From positions 1-49,179 of the forward strand of contig JAZLLG010000066.1 of the NCBI GenBank assembly GCA_045598045.1: DNA of 49,179 nt, read 5' to 3'. The translations under genes and the position numbers were made by a program. The notes under the pieces were generated by a model that saw nothing but the letters and a program-made list of their open reading frames with translations, was not told where the DNA came from and made no database searches. The DNA is from RGIG3528 sp045598045. GTDB taxonomy: Bacteria > Bacillota > Clostridia > Lachnospirales > Lachnospiraceae. This document shows, piece by piece, positions 34,525 to 42,490 of the stretch (within the stretch, counting starts at the first letter, position 1; each line of letters begins with the position of its first letter).

Positions 34525-34980
34525 TTAAGTTGCACTATTCTTCGTTTTAAACATTTCCAAATCTGAATTCAATATCTTGTCGTCTATCTTTCTGCGACAT
34601 TTGTAAATCAGAAATGTACAAAGATACATGATAATCACGTAGCCGGCAAATCCAACGGACACCCAAAGGTTTCTGTCAAACCACTTCATGAAGTAAGATG
34701 CCAGTCCGTAAATTACCGTGCATATACCGATACCGGCTATTTCCCTGCCTCCGAGCTTCTCGGCCTCGTCGAAATTCCAAAGCAGATACACCTGAATGTA
34801 ACCGATAACATACGCAAGAAGAATCATCTCCGCCATATGTATGATTTCCGCATTAATTCTGCCTGTACATATTCTGAAAATGCAATAGAAAAAAAGAAAA
34901 GCAAAGAAATAAAGGCATGACTTGAATTCTATTCCGATTTCTTTTGTAAGGTATCTTTCCCAAACTGTAGGCTTTTTCAT
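34525..34980 (-). CDS. DUF3021 family membrane protein
   Basis: This 151-residue protein has four hydrophobic segments (about 22-38, 48-68, 83-100, 108-127) and a charged tail, as in DUF3021 proteins, which are nearly always encoded beside LytTR-family regulators. Its start overlaps the LytTR stop (TAATG), so the pair is coupled. The membrane protein probably modulates the activity of its regulator partner; the mechanism is not known from sequence. Confidence 0.82.
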   Translation of the reverse strand: MKKPTVWERYLTKEIGIEFKSCLYFFAFLFFYCIFRICTGRINAEIIHMAEMILLAYVIGYIQVYLLWNFDEAEKLGGREIAGIGICTVIYGLASYFMKWFDRNLWVSVGFAGYVIIMYLCTFLIYKCRRKIDDKILNSDLEMFKTKNSAT

Positions 34981-35420
34981 TATCGTTCTCCCTTCAACAA
35001 AGCTCTGAATTCCGATGCGTATGTCCTTGAAATAATAATATGTTCCCCGTTAACCAAAGTAGCATCAATACGGTTGGATGGAAGACTTTTCAATCGTTCG
35101 ACTTTATCAACGTTCAAAATCATTGATTTACTGCATCTGAAAAAGCTGATATCATCAAGCACAAGCTCCGCAGAAGAAAGCGAAATATCAAGCTGAATCA
35201 CCTTATCCGATGTGTAGGCAAATGTACGCTCATCCACCTTTTCAATGTACAAAACATCGGCAGGCGGAAAAATAATCACCTCGCCGTCCGCCTTTCCATA
35301 AAGCTTCTTACGGTTCTTCTCCATAAAAGCCAGTACATTTTCAACTTCGGGATTTGATTCACGATAGTTCAGGATAAGCTCATCTTCACCTGACATTATC
35401 CTGTTAACGGTATATTTCAT
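34980..35420 (-). CDS. LytTR-family DNA-binding regulator
   Basis: This protein has 146 residues from ATG 35420, chosen for TGAGGACAGT upstream; an ATG at 35453 lies almost at the predicted transcription start. Residues about 45-140 form the LytTR domain: GEVIIFPPADVLYIEKVDER, LSSAELVLDDISFFRCSKSM, and the end VNGEHIIISRTYASEFRALL. It lacks a receiver domain, so it is a stand-alone LytTR protein. With the DUF3021 partner it likely controls its own operon and possibly the ABC transporter downstream. Confidence 0.87.
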   Translation of the reverse strand: MKYTVNRIMSGEDELILNYRESNPEVENVLAFMEKNRKKLYGKADGEVIIFPPADVLYIEKVDERTFAYTSDKVIQLDISLSSAELVLDDISFFRCSKSMILNVDKVERLKSLPSNRIDATLVNGEHIIISRTYASEFRALLKGER

Positions 35421-35463
35421 ACTGTCCTCATTTCGCCTTTTCTCATGCTGCATTTATTGAGTA

Positions 35464-35492
35464 ATTATATCCTGCAAAGATATTAAAAGCAA
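35464..35492 (-). promoter_or_regulatory. Promoter of the LytTR operon
   Basis: On the minus strand TTGCTT (35487-35492) and a perfect TATAAT (35464-35469) are separated by 17 bp. The -35 lies in the T-rich tail of the preceding terminator. Confidence 0.75.
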
Positions 35493-35516
35493 GAAGGCTG
35501 CTTTATTCAAGCAGCC
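35482..35516 (-). terminator. Terminator overlapping the stop of the HAD gene
   Basis: GGCTGCTT, loop with the TAA stop codon, then AAGCAGCC followed by TTCTTGCTTTT on the minus strand. It ends the membrane-protein/HAD transcript. Confidence 0.75.
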
Positions 35517-36207
35517 CTGAAATACTATCAATAATATGAACCGGAAGGTTGTCTTCGTTTTCGTTATGCTCCGGGTTTATCCAGAAGGTTTCCAGACCTG
35601 CACCGGAACCGCCTGTAGCGTCATATCCGTAAGAATCACCGATAAACGCGATATCACTTTTTGTCAGTCCCGGATGGTCGTTAAGTACACGTGAAACTGC
35701 CATTTCAAAGAAGCTGCGGTCGGGCTTTCTTTTTCCAAAGTCCGCGCTCGACCAAACTTCAGTAAAATACGTATCAGCACCGTATTTACGAAGAAGACGT
35801 TTAAGAACATTTGTCGAAAAAATACTGTTGGACAGCACATACATCGGCACGCCTTGAAGCTTCAGCGTGTCAAGAACCTTCTTCGTTTCCGGAAGGAATT
35901 TTTCTTCTGCAATCAAATTCGCAAATTCAAATTCTTCATCTTCACTCATCTCAAAAGGCTTTGCCTTGAAGCGCTCTATGTACATGGGAACTTCATCGCG
36001 CACAAACGCAAATTCAAGATTCTGCGACTGATATTCCCGCAATTTCTTAAGCATCTCTTCCTCGTAGCCCTCCATATCTTCAAAAGTGCATACATCCGAA
36101 AAATGCTTCTTCCACATCTGCTCAAGCCCGATCCGGAAGTCAAGTTGCATATCTGTCAGTATTGTATTGAACAAATCAAAAATAACTGCTTTCATTTCAT
36201 TTTTCAA
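35503..36207 (-). CDS. HAD-superfamily hydrolase
   Basis: This 234-residue protein has motif I VIFDLFNTILTD (nucleophile Asp in DLFNT), motif II YVLSNSIFST, motif III Lys in DFGKRKPDRSFFEMA, and motif IV IAFIGDSYGYDATGG. The long helical cap between motifs I and II marks HAD subfamily IA. It likely acts as a small-molecule phosphatase or related hydrolase; substrate is unknown. It overlaps the stop of the membrane-protein gene by four bases, so the pair is coupled. Confidence 0.85.
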   Translation of the reverse strand: MKNEMKAVIFDLFNTILTDMQLDFRIGLEQMWKKHFSDVCTFEDMEGYEEEMLKKLREYQSQNLEFAFVRDEVPMYIERFKAKPFEMSEDEEFEFANLIAEEKFLPETKKVLDTLKLQGVPMYVLSNSIFSTNVLKRLLRKYGADTYFTEVWSSADFGKRKPDRSFFEMAVSRVLNDHPGLTKSDIAFIGDSYGYDATGGSGAGLETFWINPEHNENEDNLPVHIIDSISGLLE

Positions 36208-36752
36208 AGTGCTTCTGAGCTTCGCTTCAGAAAAATCATATAAATGATTGATGCATAAATGCCAGCAAGTCCGACAAGAAAATAAGGTACAATAGCAAAG
36301 ATGTTAATACCGGGAATGAGTAACAGAATTTTGCAAACAATCATTAGGATGTCGCAAATAAAATAGACCTTCCAAGCTTTCGTTCCCTTAGCAGCAACAT
36401 CCTCATGGCCTTCTTTGCTCAGCACTTCAGAAACAGACATACATACAAAATAAGTAACTGCCATATCTAAGATAGAACTCAAAAGACTTGTAATAATGGA
36501 TTCTCCAAGAATTGCTTCGAATATATTCACAACAATTCCTACAATAGTAAGTATCATCGCTGTTTTGCAACCTTCAATTTCTTTGCCCGCCTGGCATAAG
36601 CCAACAAAAGAAACCACCGCAAACACAATCGCACCAATTGCACCCACTATAGAAAGAACAGGAATAATCGCCAATATGGCCGAAATTATTACGCCAATTG
36701 CCGCAATATACATCTTTCTGAGCCCTGCAGAAGCTTCATAATAACTAGTCAT
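36204..36752 (-). CDS. Four-to-five-span membrane protein of unknown function
   Basis: This 182-residue, very hydrophobic protein has segments about 15-35, 38-57, 65-95, 128-145 and 150-170 with little soluble sequence. It starts MTSYYEASAGLRKMYIAAIG. No family is recognised with certainty; such proteins are common in Lachnospiraceae. It has a good promoter and a GGGAGGATT ribosome site, and is coupled to the HAD hydrolase. The left repeat array begins just upstream of its promoter. Confidence 0.7.
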   Translation of the reverse strand: MTSYYEASAGLRKMYIAAIGVIISAILAIIPVLSIVGAIGAIVFAVVSFVGLCQAGKEIEGCKTAMILTIVGIVVNIFEAILGESIITSLLSSILDMAVTYFVCMSVSEVLSKEGHEDVAAKGTKAWKVYFICDILMIVCKILLLIPGINIFAIVPYFLVGLAGIYASIIYMIFLKRSSEAL

Positions 36753-36788
36753 TTTTAATCCTCCCTCGTATACCTTTTTGTTGAATAA

Positions 36789-36817
36789 ATCATATCATTT
36801 TAGTTGATATCGGTCAA
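36789..36817 (-). promoter_or_regulatory. Promoter of the membrane-protein/HAD operon
   Basis: TTGACC (36812-36817) and TATGAT (36789-36794) are separated by 17 bp on the minus strand, about 36 bp before the start codon. The nearest 62-bp repeat unit begins only 22 bp further upstream. Confidence 0.75.
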
Positions 36818-36838
36818 GAATTGTTCTTCTGAATCTTT

Positions 36839-36997
36839 AGGCATCAAAAAGTCAAAAATCAAGTTTCTCGATGCCCGCCCGCTTGCTTTTCCGCCCCTTC
36901 AGGCATCGAAAAGCCCAAAATCAAGTTTCTCGATGCTCACCTGCTTGCTTTTCCATCCCTTTAGGCATCGAAAAGTCAAAAATCAAGTTTCTCGATG
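36839..36997. repeat. 62-bp hairpin repeat array, left (3 units)
   Basis: Units start at 36839, 36901 and 36963, each exactly 62 bp apart; the last is truncated. Each begins AGGCATCGAAAAGTC and contains an inverted repeat, GCATCGAAA with TTTCTCGATGC around an A-rich loop, then a CCGCTTGCTTTTCC spacer. All are in the same orientation. The array lies directly downstream of the nuclease-like gene and matches the right array, with a different loop sequence. Confidence 0.92.
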
Positions 36998-37029
36998 TCT
37001 TTCTTCATCTATTAGCAGGCAGATCGAGT

Positions 37030-37908
37030 TCATGCCTTTAGCATCTTGATAACCGCGTTAATTTCATCCGTACCTAACGGATTCAGTGTCGTCTCTTCTG
37101 TAATAATTAGATTCTTTCCTGCAATAATGCCATTTTTTGTATATTCTTTCGTCTTTTTAACCGCATTTCTTACATACTCCCTGTCATCCATCATTCCCCT
37201 GTGTTCCCAATAAATCTGCCTTCTCTTTTTGACTTCCAAAACAGTAAAATCAGGATACACAACCATTCCGGTTTTCAAAAAAACCGGTTTCTCATATTTG
37301 TAAGGAATTCCTGCTTTCTTTAAAGCATTAGCTATATTTATTTCTGATTTCGATCTTACGATTTCTCCATTGTCCGTTTTATACTCGGTTGTCGGCACCG
37401 GCATCGGATTTCCTTCGTAGGGAATACTCTCCCAATATTTTACGTAGTCCTCATCTGAACAATCGATTGTTTTCAACGCTGATTTGATTTCATCAGGATT
37501 GTCAGAGTAGACTTGCTGAATTTTCAGGTTGTAATTTTCCGAATGTTTCAGAAATGTCTCTATGCTCTTTATCTCTTCTTTTACAAGTTTTTGAACCTTT
37601 ACATCATATGTCTTCTGAAGAAGCTTTCGTATAAATGCCCATTCAGATTTATGTATATACGTTCCTCCCTTTTCATTTGCTTCGGTTCTTAGATAAAACT
37701 GCGTTCTCTTCCCGGATTTTACAACATGAATCTTTCCCTCAGGACTTTTTAAAAGTGCTTCCGTCTTTTCTTTTTCAATTTTTCTTAATTCATTTAGGCG
37801 TTTTCTTGCTGCTTCATAAATCGTTGTTGGCGCCAGCAGCCTGTCAAAGTCCGTTTCATCTTTCATGTTTCCTTGAAATACTCTTGTTTTTGTTGTTTCC
37901 TTACTCAT
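37030..37908 (-). CDS. PD-(D/E)XK nuclease-like protein flanked by hairpin repeats
   Basis: This 292-residue soluble protein has a charged helical N-terminal half (to about 130). The C-terminal half reads as a PD-(D/E)XK nuclease core: Glu189 in VRSKSEINIANALKKAG, IPYKYEKP, Asp220 in VVYPDFTVL, and Glu235 in IYWEHRGMMDD, with EHRG in place of E-x-K. The same YPDF...WEHxG pattern occurs in nuclease domains attached to UvrD-like helicases. No transposase, recombinase or helicase partner is present. AGGAGAAGGG precedes the ATG. It sits alone between two arrays of the 62-bp repeat, with no clear promoter closer than the far side of the right array. It could be a repeat-associated mobility, maintenance or defence protein; function unproven. 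Confidence 0.75.
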   Translation of the reverse strand: MSKETTKTRVFQGNMKDETDFDRLLAPTTIYEAARKRLNELRKIEKEKTEALLKSPEGKIHVVKSGKRTQFYLRTEANEKGGTYIHKSEWAFIRKLLQKTYDVKVQKLVKEEIKSIETFLKHSENYNLKIQQVYSDNPDEIKSALKTIDCSDEDYVKYWESIPYEGNPMPVPTTEYKTDNGEIVRSKSEINIANALKKAGIPYKYEKPVFLKTGMVVYPDFTVLEVKKRRQIYWEHRGMMDDREYVRNAVKKTKEYTKNGIIAGKNLIITEETTLNPLGTDEINAVIKMLKA

Positions 37909-37948
37909 TCCCTTCTCCTTTTCCCCTTACTTGTTTTCTTGTCCCTTC

Positions 37949-38300
37949 AGGCATCGGGATTCCCTAATTCAAGTTTCTCGATGCTCGCCCGCTTGCTTTC
38001 CTGTCCCTTCAGGCATCGGGATTCCCTAATTCAAGTTTCCCGATGCTCACTCGCTTGCTTTTCCGCACCTTCAGGCATCGGGATTTCCTAATTCAACTTT
38101 CTCGATGCCCACCCGCTTGCTTTCCTGTCCCTTCAGGCATCGGGATTTCCTAATTCAAGTTTCCCGATGCCCGCCCGCTTGCTTTTCCGCACCTTCAGGC
38201 ATCGGGATTTCCTAATTCAAGTTTCTCGATGCTCACCCGCTTGCTTTCCTGTCCCTTCAGGCATCGAAAAGTCAAAAAGTCAAGTTTCTCGATGCTCGCA
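37949..38300. repeat. 62-bp hairpin repeat array, right (6 units)
   Basis: Units start at 37949, 38011, 38073, 38135, 38197 and 38259, exactly 62 bp apart; the last is truncated. Each has GCATCGGGA with TCTCGATGC or TCCCGATGC, so the stem is kept by C-G or G-T pairing. Spacers alternate (CTTTCCTGTCCC, CTTTTCCGCACC), giving a 124-bp dimer pattern. The outermost unit (38259) carries the loop type of the left array. Same orientation as the left array. Confidence 0.93.
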
Positions 38301-38535
38301 GGTTTCATTTCAACTGAGTGATAGCATATTCACATACAAAAGTTTGGAATAATAACAATTTACGATATCCCGATAACAAAGAATAGTTGAATTATACCTT
38401 CAAGACACGCTGATTATAACCCCACTCTTTCAATTTGTCGAGCAACGATTTCATCCACCGTCGAACGCTTCTATCGAAATCAGGTCCTAATATCTTCCAT
38501 ACGCCGGTGCTACACGCTTCGCTGATTCTTACGCA
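38301..38535. other. Gene-free stretch between right repeat array and guaA terminator
   Basis: The stretch holds no recognised gene. On the minus strand a TATAAT at about 38390-38395 and a TATCAC with upstream TG near 38326 are possible -10 elements that could start a transcript through the repeat array into the nuclease-like gene. A 52-codon open frame is listed separately. Confidence 0.4.
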
Positions 38536-38550
38536 TAAAAAGAACACCAT
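38392..38550 (-). pseudogene. 52-codon open frame, possible gene remnant
   Basis: The minus strand is open from an ATG at 38550 (inside the terminator hairpin) to TAA at 38392. It has protein-like content (VWKILGPDFDRSVRRWMKSL, then KLKEWGYNQRV), but no ribosome site, and the ATG falls in a terminator. It may be the tail of a lost gene, perhaps linked to the arrival of the repeat/nuclease element. It may equally be chance. Confidence 0.25.
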
Positions 38551-38586
38551 CGGAAACACATATGTTTCCATGGTGCTCAGTTTTTA
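38536..38586 (-). terminator. Strong terminator after guaA
   Basis: GCACCATGGAAACA pairs with TGTTTCCGATGGTGT around TATG and is followed by a T-run; an A-run lies on the other side, so it can act in both directions. It ends the uvrB-uvrA-guaA operon. Confidence 0.88.
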
Positions 38587-38635
38587 TGCCATATCCTTCG
38601 GATATGTAGAAGAAAACTACTTTATTCGCTCCTTA

Positions 38636-39616
38636 TCACTCGAACTCAATTGTTCCGCACGGCTTCGGTGTGAGGTCATAAAGAACTCTGCAGATGCCGG
38701 GAACTTCTTTTGTGATACGGTCGGTAATCTTTTTAAGGATTGAATAATCAATTTCAGGCACGGTGCAAGCCATAGCATCGACTGTATTGACTGCACGGAT
38801 GATGCACATCCAGTCATAAAGACGCTTTCCGTCCTTAACACCGGTTACGCGGTAATCGGGAACTACTGTGAAATACTGCCAGATTGACTTTGCAAGTCCT
38901 GCTTTTGCAATTTCTTCGCGAAGAATTGCATCAGATTCACGAAGTGCATTGAGACGGTCACGTGTGATGGCACCCGTGCAACGTACGCCAAGGCCGGGGC
39001 CGGGGAACGGCTGACGGTCAACCATTTCCGAAGGAAGGCCGAGTGCACGTCCGACTTCTCTTACTTCGTCTTTGAAAAGGAACTTAACGGGCTCAACAAG
39101 TCCTTCAAACTTCATATCTTCCGGAAGGCCGCCAACGTTGTGATGTGCCTTTACGCCATCGCTCTCGATGATGTCAGGATAGATTGTGCCCTGAGCGAGG
39201 AATGATACGTCACTGAGCTTTGCGGACTCTTCCTCGAAAACACGTACAAACTCGCCACCGATAATCTTTCTCTTTCTTTCAGGCTCCGATACGCCTTCAA
39301 GAAGACCAAGGAAACGGTCTGTGGCATCAATGTAAATGAGATTTGCATCAAGCTGATTTTTGAATACTTCAATAACCTGCTCGCTCTCTCCCTTTCTCAT
39401 AAGGCCATGATTAACATGAACGCAGACAAGCTGCTTGCCGATGGCTTTGATGAGAAGTGCTGCAACTACTGAGGAATCAACTCCTCCTGAAAGGGCCAGA
39501 AGAACTTTTTTGCTTCCAACCTGTTTGCGAACAGCTGCTATCTGTTCGTCAATGAATTTGTTTGCAAGCTCGGGTGTATTGATGCGGGCCATGCTTTCGG
39601 GTCTTTTTTCGCTCAT
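38636..39616 (-). CDS. guaA: GMP synthase ATP-pyrophosphatase subunit (no amidotransferase domain)
   Basis: This 326-residue protein has the PP-loop VLLALSGGVDSSVVAALL (SGGVDSS at 43-49), HVNHGLMRKGE, FLAQGTIYPDIIES, and the dimerisation end region ending ITKEVPGICRVLYDLTPKPC and GTIEFE. These cover the ATP-PPase and dimerisation domains of GMP synthase, which convert XMP to GMP. The N-terminal class I glutamine amidotransferase (about 190 residues) of the usual ~515-residue enzyme is missing; the start is well supported by AGGAGATC. The protein must use free ammonia or a separate glutaminase subunit, as in the two-subunit archaeal type. It lies 13 bp after uvrA on the same strand. Confidence 0.93.
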   Translation of the reverse strand: MSEKRPESMARINTPELANKFIDEQIAAVRKQVGSKKVLLALSGGVDSSVVAALLIKAIGKQLVCVHVNHGLMRKGESEQVIEVFKNQLDANLIYIDATDRFLGLLEGVSEPERKRKIIGGEFVRVFEEESAKLSDVSFLAQGTIYPDIIESDGVKAHHNVGGLPEDMKFEGLVEPVKFLFKDEVREVGRALGLPSEMVDRQPFPGPGLGVRCTGAITRDRLNALRESDAILREEIAKAGLAKSIWQYFTVVPDYRVTGVKDGKRLYDWMCIIRAVNTVDAMACTVPEIDYSILKKITDRITKEVPGICRVLYDLTPKPCGTIEFE

Positions 39617-39629
39617 ATATGATCTCCTT

Positions 39630-42461
39630 TTATTTTAAATACTGTTTCAAGTACTGTCCGGTGTAAGATTTCTTAACCTTGGCAACTTCCTCAGGTGTAC
39701 CCTTTGCAATAACGGTACCTCCTTTGTCACCGCCTTCCGGACCTATGTCGATAACGTAATCGGCACATTTAATGACATCAAGATTATGTTCAATGACGAG
39801 AACAGTGTTTCCACCGTCTGCAAGCCTCTGCAATATGTAAATCAGCTTGTTGACATCATCAAAATGAAGACCTGTGGTGGGTTCGTCAAGAATGTAGATG
39901 GTGCGGCCTGTTGCTCTTCTGGAAAGCTCTGTTGCAAGCTTAACGCGCTGTGCCTCGCCGCCCGACAAATCAGTTGACGGATGCCCTAATTCGAGATATG
40001 AAAGCCCTACTTCATTCAATGTCTCTACTTTCCGTTTCAATGACGGAACATTACCGAAGAATTTTACCGCCTCTTCTACCGTCATGTCAAGAACATCATA
40101 TATTGATTTCCCCTTATATTTTACTTCAAGTGTTTCTCTGTTATATCTTTTCCCTTTACAAACTTCACAAGGCACGTATACATCCGGGAGGAAATTCATT
40201 TCGATTTTGATTATTCCGTCACCATTGCAGGCCTCACATCGTCCGCCTTTAATGTTGAAGGAAAAACGGCCTTTGGAATAACCTCTCTGTCTTGCATCCG
40301 TTGTTGAGGCAAAAAGCTCTCGTACCGGGTCGAAAATGCCGGTATATGTAGCCGGATTTGAACGTGGTGTTCTGCCGATAGGCGACTGGTCGATGTCAAC
40401 AACCTTATCAAGCTGTTCAATTCCTTCAATGCCTTCGCACTTACCGGGAATGTTTTTTGCCCTGTTCAGTTCCTTTGCAAGTGTTTTATAGATTATTTCG
40501 TTAACAAGAGAACTTTTGCCGGAACCCGACACACCCGTAACGCACGTAAATACGCCGAGCGGAACATCAACATCAATGTTTTTCAGATTATGTTCCTGCG
40601 CTCCTTTAACCTTGAGCCATCCTGTAGGAACACGTCTCTTGGGAGGTACTTCTATCTTTTTCCTTCCGGAAAGATAAGCTGCAGTGATGGAGTTTTCGCA
40701 CTTCATCACCTCTTCCGGGGTGCCTGCGCAAACAACCTGGCCACCATGCACGCCTGCTCCGGGGCCTATATCAACAAGATAGTCGGCCGCAAGCATTGTT
40801 TCCTCATCATGCTCAACGACAATAAGTGTATTGCCAAGATCACGAAGATGTTTAAGCGACTCCAGTAACTTGCCGTTGTCACGCTGATGCAATCCGATAC
40901 TGGGCTCATCAAGAATGTATGCAACACCCACAAGTCCCGAGCCGATTTGTGTTGCAAGCCTTATTCGCTGTGCCTCACCGCCGGAAAGTGAGCCTGCCGG
41001 ACGTGAAAGCGTAAGATAATCAAGTCCGACATCAATAAGGAACTTGACTCTGCCCTTTATCTCCTTAAGAACCGCAGCACCAATTGTCTGCTGCATCTCT
41101 GTAAGCGTCAGATTTTCCAGGAATGCCGGAAGGTCTCTGATAGGATAGTCGGTAATTTCGGCAATGTTTTTGTTTCCAACTGTAACAGCCAGTATTTCAG
41201 GCTTCAGACGCTTGCCCTTACATGTTTCGCAGGGTGTCTGAACCATGTAGCTTTCATACTCGGCCTTTGTGTATTCGGAAGCTGTTTCCCTGTACTTTCT
41301 CTCCTCGCTTTTAACGAGGCCTTCGAACCTGACAGGATATACTCCGGACCCGCGCTGACCTTCGTAGTAAACATCAACGCTGTCATCGGCTCCGTAAAAT
41401 ATCATATTTTGAATTTTCTCCGGAAGTTCCTCAAAAGGAGTGTCCAAAGAGAACTTATAGTGCTTGGAAAGTGCCAGGAGAAGGCTGCCTGCAAAAGACT
41501 TCGTGTCTCCGCTTGAAAGCCATCCCATTGCCTGTATAGCGCCTTGTGAAATGCTTAAGCTTTTGTCCGGTACCATAAGATCGGGAGAAAACTCCATCTT
41601 CACGCCAAGTCCGTTACATGTCGGGCAAGCCCCGAAAGGATTGTTGAAGGAGAACGACCTGGGTTCAACTTCCTGAATGCTTATGCCGCAATCAGGGCAT
41701 GCAAAGCTTTGCGAAAACATTCGTTCCTCTCCGTTCAGAAGGTCACAGATAAGCAATCCCTCAGAAAGTTTTAAGGCAGTTTCTATCGAATCGCTCACAC
41801 GTTGTTCGATACCCGGCTTTGCAATAAGTCTGTCCACTACAAGTTCAATTGTATGTTTATTGTTCTTTTCGAGAGAAATTTCCTCGGAAAGGTCGTATAT
41901 ATTACCATCAATACGAGCTCTCGCAAAGCCGGTCTTTTTGGCCTGTTCGAGTACTTTAACATGCTCACCCTTTCGTCCCCTTACAACGGGAGCAAGGAGC
42001 TGGAAGCGAGTGCCTTCGGGAAGGCGCATAATTTCGTCGGTCATCTGATCGACTGTCTGGCGTTTGATTTCCCTTCCGCAGTTAGGGCAGTGCGGGATAC
42101 CGATACGTGCATAAAGGAGTCTGAAATAATCATATATTTCAGTAACGGTGCCAACCGTAGAACGTGGATTCCTGTTTGTTGATTTCTGGTCGATGGAAAT
42201 GGCCGGCGAAAGTCCTTCAATGCTCTCAACATCAGGCTTTTCCATCTGTCCGAGGAACTGACGTGCGTACGATGAAAGCGACTCCATGTAGCGTCTCTGG
42301 CCTTCGGCATATATGGTGTCAAAAGCAAGAGAACTCTTGCCCGAGCCCGAAAGACCGGTAAGAACTACAAACTCATCACGCGGAATGTCTATATCCAGAT
42401 TCTTGAGATTGTTCTCGGACGCTCCTCTGATTTTTATGTATTTTTTTGCTTCATTAAACAT
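39630..42461 (-). CDS. uvrA: Excinuclease ABC subunit A
   Basis: This 943-residue protein is full length for the family. Two ABC modules each have a Walker A (GLSGSGKSS near the start, GVSGSGKSS about 640), signature regions (RPAGSLSGGEAQRIRLATQI and STDLSGGEAQRVKLATEL) and Walker B (YILDEPSIGLHQ, YILDEPTTGLHF). Zinc-binding cysteines appear in CPDCGISIQ ... CPTCNGLG and CEACNGDG ... CEVCKGKR. It recognises damaged DNA and loads UvrB in nucleotide excision repair. It lies 29 bp after uvrB. Confidence 0.98.
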   Translation of the reverse strand: MFNEAKKYIKIRGASENNLKNLDIDIPRDEFVVLTGLSGSGKSSLAFDTIYAEGQRRYMESLSSYARQFLGQMEKPDVESIEGLSPAISIDQKSTNRNPRSTVGTVTEIYDYFRLLYARIGIPHCPNCGREIKRQTVDQMTDEIMRLPEGTRFQLLAPVVRGRKGEHVKVLEQAKKTGFARARIDGNIYDLSEEISLEKNNKHTIELVVDRLIAKPGIEQRVSDSIETALKLSEGLLICDLLNGEERMFSQSFACPDCGISIQEVEPRSFSFNNPFGACPTCNGLGVKMEFSPDLMVPDKSLSISQGAIQAMGWLSSGDTKSFAGSLLLALSKHYKFSLDTPFEELPEKIQNMIFYGADDSVDVYYEGQRGSGVYPVRFEGLVKSEERKYRETASEYTKAEYESYMVQTPCETCKGKRLKPEILAVTVGNKNIAEITDYPIRDLPAFLENLTLTEMQQTIGAAVLKEIKGRVKFLIDVGLDYLTLSRPAGSLSGGEAQRIRLATQIGSGLVGVAYILDEPSIGLHQRDNGKLLESLKHLRDLGNTLIVVEHDEETMLAADYLVDIGPGAGVHGGQVVCAGTPEEVMKCENSITAAYLSGRKKIEVPPKRRVPTGWLKVKGAQEHNLKNIDVDVPLGVFTCVTGVSGSGKSSLVNEIIYKTLAKELNRAKNIPGKCEGIEGIEQLDKVVDIDQSPIGRTPRSNPATYTGIFDPVRELFASTTDARQRGYSKGRFSFNIKGGRCEACNGDGIIKIEMNFLPDVYVPCEVCKGKRYNRETLEVKYKGKSIYDVLDMTVEEAVKFFGNVPSLKRKVETLNEVGLSYLELGHPSTDLSGGEAQRVKLATELSRRATGRTIYILDEPTTGLHFDDVNKLIYILQRLADGGNTVLVIEHNLDVIKCADYVIDIGPEGGDKGGTVIAKGTPEEVAKVKKSYTGQYLKQYLK

Positions 42462-42490
42462 TTTCTTTTCCTAAACCCTATTGAAACCGT

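Noticed and set aside
36839..38300. CRISPR array
   Set aside because: The whole 62-bp unit repeats with small changes; there are no unique spacers and no Cas genes nearby.
36804..38352. Plus-strand open frames through the 62-bp repeats
   Set aside because: They arise from the repeats themselves; 62 is not a multiple of three, so the frame changes every unit and the products are not protein-like.
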